From Calditrichia bacterium (GTDB taxonomy: Bacteria; Calditrichota; Calditrichia; RBG-13-44-9; J075), in NCBI GenBank assembly GCA_028284445.1, contig JANQRS010000006.1, positions 285,186 through 349,185 on the forward strand: a DNA stretch of 64,000 nt, in the 5' to 3' direction. The stretch's first letter is position 1; each line of letters opens with the position of its first letter. The position numbers and the translations under genes were made by a program. The notes under the pieces were generated by a model that did not search any database, was not told where the DNA came from, and saw nothing but the letters and a program-made list of their open reading frames with translations. Positions 62,477 through 64,000 of this stretch are shown here, piece by piece.

Positions 62477-64000
62477 ATGAAACGGGCTGGCCACGTCTTA
62501 TTCACATTACTTACTTGTCTGGCAACGCTGTCTGCACAAGAAACCCCCATATTGGAGACGTTGCTGGAAGACGTTGATCCGGACAACATCCGCAGCTCTT
62601 CCCTGATCGAGACGTTACAAAACCTTCAGGATCGTCCAATTTACTTTCGGACTGCAACGCTGGAAGATTTACTGCAAATTCCATTTCTCGATCATGCAAG
62701 CGCTAGAGAGATTTTACGCTACCGACGCATGGCTGGAAATGTGCACTCATTCGCGGACATAGCTAGAAACACAGACCTGTCGGCGGAATTGCTGGCAGCG
62801 ATACGCCCATTCATCAGCCTGGAATCGCGACAACCAGGCACTGCATTCCAGTATCAAATGCAGCTTAGACAAGCATTTCCTGCCAGCAAGGCCTTCATTC
62901 AAGGCACCTATTCGCACCCGCTCAACATTTTTCAAAAAGTCTTCTGGCAACCGCGCAAGGACTTAAAAATGGGTCTTCTCTGGCAGAAAGATGCCGGTGA
63001 AGGCCGTATTTTCGATTTTGGGTCAATTTATTTCACCTGGCAGAAGGCTTCATGGCATTTACACGTCGGCGACTATGTGGTTCGAAGCGGACAACAATTA
63101 TTATTCAGTGCGGCCTATGGCGCTCCCTTTTCACTGGAATCCGGCAGCTTGTTCGGAAAATCCAGTCTCCGCTGGCATCCGAAACGCTCCGGGGATGAAA
63201 ACGCCTTTCTTCGTGGCCTGCATTTTGGTTGGCAAAATCAAGTCTTCGCAGGGGCGTTATTTCTTTCCAGCCAACGTATCGACGCCGTGCTCAACGAGGA
63301 TTCACTCACCGTGCGCTCACTTTATAGCAGCGGCTATCATCGAACAGCAAGGGAAGAGAATAATCGAGATCGGCTCGCAGAAAACATCATTGGTATTGCC
63401 AGTGCATATCATTCAGGATACTGGAGCGCCGGATTTGCAGGGGCACTGACCCAATATGATCTCCCTTTGTTGACAAACGATTTCATCGACTCCCTGAAGT
63501 CTTCTTTTAACGGTAGTCTGTATCATAGCCTTACCCACAATGCCCTTGCATGGCAAGGTGAGTTTGCAATGGATCAGCGGCAAAACATGGTTCTGCAACA
63601 GACCATTAGATTAAAGCCAAAAAACAAGCGCTGGCAATATCGAATTGTTTATTATCGCTATTCGCCTGCTTATTTTGCCCGCTTGGGACGAGCAGTCGGC
63701 CAAACCAGTCAATCGCCGAGTAACAATACCGGTATATATCTGAACGGACAAATAAGCATTGAAAAGCTCGGTAAGCTTAGCACCTACTTTCAAACCGACC
63801 GCCCTCTCATTGATCAAGCTCGATTCATTTATCGTCGTCAGAGCTGGCAGATTCAGTGGTCGCAAAAACTAAATGGCAATGAAATGCGGCTTCGTTACAG
63901 CATGCGGCGAAGACGAAATAGACAACCAGCGATTGATCCGGATCTATTTTATCATGCATTGCGTTTCGAACTGAAATCGAAAATAGCGAAAACACTCCAA
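62477..64000 (+). CDS. Helix-hairpin-helix (ComEA-like) outer-membrane protein, 3' end outside the window
   Basis: Open to the window edge, 508 codons without a stop. A signal peptide (MKRAGHVLFTLLTCLATLSA) is followed by a helix-hairpin-helix region (residues 50-115: LEDLLQIPFLDHASAREILRY and SFADIARNTDLSAELLAAIRPF) and then by barrel-like sequence with alternating Trp, Tyr and Phe (for example SWHLHVGDYVVRSGQQLLFS). This order is common in FCB genomes; the function is not established, DNA handling at the surface is one speculation. ATG 62477 gives the signal peptide; ATG 62444 is in frame upstream. No clear ribosome-binding site. Confidence 0.78.
   Translation, partial: MKRAGHVLFTLLTCLATLSAQETPILETLLEDVDPDNIRSSSLIETLQNLQDRPIYFRTATLEDLLQIPFLDHASAREILRYRRMAGNVHSFADIARNTDLSAELLAAIRPFISLESRQPGTAFQYQMQLRQAFPASKAFIQGTYSHPLNIFQKVFWQPRKDLKMGLLWQKDAGEGRIFDFGSIYFTWQKASWHLHVGDYVVRSGQQLLFSAAYGAPFSLESGSLFGKSSLRWHPKRSGDENAFLRGLHFGWQNQVFAGALFLSSQRIDAVLNEDSLTVRSLYSSGYHRTAREENNRDRLAENIIGIASAYHSGYWSAGFAGALTQYDLPLLTNDFIDSLKSSFNGSLYHSLTHNALAWQGEFAMDQRQNMVLQQTIRLKPKNKRWQYRIVYYRYSPAYFARLGRAVGQTSQSPSNNTGIYLNGQISIEKLGKLSTYFQTDRPLIDQARFIYRRQSWQIQWSQKLNGNEMRLRYSMRRRRNRQPAIDPDLFYHALRFELKSKIAKTLQ

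Overview
The window is about 64 kb of a Gram-negative bacterium. It most likely belongs to the FCB superphylum, near Calditrichota, candidate division KSB1 or Ignavibacteria. The evidence is a secreted M4 peptidase ending in a Por/T9SS-type sorting domain with the FPNPFNP signature, a TonB-dependent receptor with a carboxypeptidase-regulatory domain, many small outer-membrane barrels, LytTR-type two-component genes, a two-component propeller sensor and a helix-hairpin-helix barrel protein. Taxonomy is inferred from gene content only. I saw no rRNA, tRNA, CRISPR array or intact insertion sequence.

Layout. 1-2.7 kb: two outer-membrane barrel genes (the first cut by the window edge) and a TlpA-like thioredoxin. 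2.7-8.1 kb: histone-deacetylase-family amidohydrolase, imidazolonepropionase (hutI), an EF-G-2 type GTPase and a DUF6483-like protein. 8.4-13 kb: a MacA-like adaptor, MacB-like permease and TolC-like channel with no ATPase gene beside them. 13-21.5 kb: rhomboid protease, serine hydrolase, aldo/keto reductase, stand-alone DsbD N-terminal domain, CHASE2/sigma-54 activator and a beta-helix/TonB fusion. 21.5-26 kb: GNAT-fold acyltransferase, then a fatty-acid-hydroxylase/GMC-oxidoreductase operon behind a perfect palindrome. 26-30 kb: M4 peptidase preceded by a small lipoprotein that may be its inhibitor. 30.6-35.3 kb: one 1557-residue sensor joining a double propeller, histidine kinase, receiver, class III cyclase and C-terminal tail. 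35.3-44.3 kb, all on the minus strand: TonB receptor, barrel, TPR protein, ABC ATPase, an ABC-2 permease fused to an amidohydrolase, and a LytS/LytTR pair. 44.6-47.6 kb: nfuA, a B12/radical-SAM gene and an aldo/keto reductase. 47.8-53.6 kb: surface polysaccharide genes rmlC, ugd, a degenerate asparagine-synthetase homologue and rmlB. 53.7-64 kb: DUF1295 protein, AbgT transporter, RNA uracil methyltransferase, a DUF1028/asparaginase pair, three small lipoproteins and a 3'-truncated helix-hairpin-helix protein.

The most notable signals are these. (1) The radical-SAM gene at 45333 reads through an in-frame TGA into the tail Cys-Sec-Ala-Glu-Pro, followed by a compact hairpin placed like a bacterial SECIS element, so it is probably a selenoprotein of the CUAEP-tail type. 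(2) The ABC-2 permease at 37127-39322 carries a complete metal-dependent amidohydrolase predicted to face the periplasm, in an operon with its ATPase and a two-component system. (3) The sensor at 30612 combines propellers, kinase, receiver and cyclase. (4) The lipoprotein/M4 peptidase pair may be an inhibitor/protease pair. (5) At least five families of dispersed palindromic intergenic repeats recur through the window, some with stem-preserving base changes.
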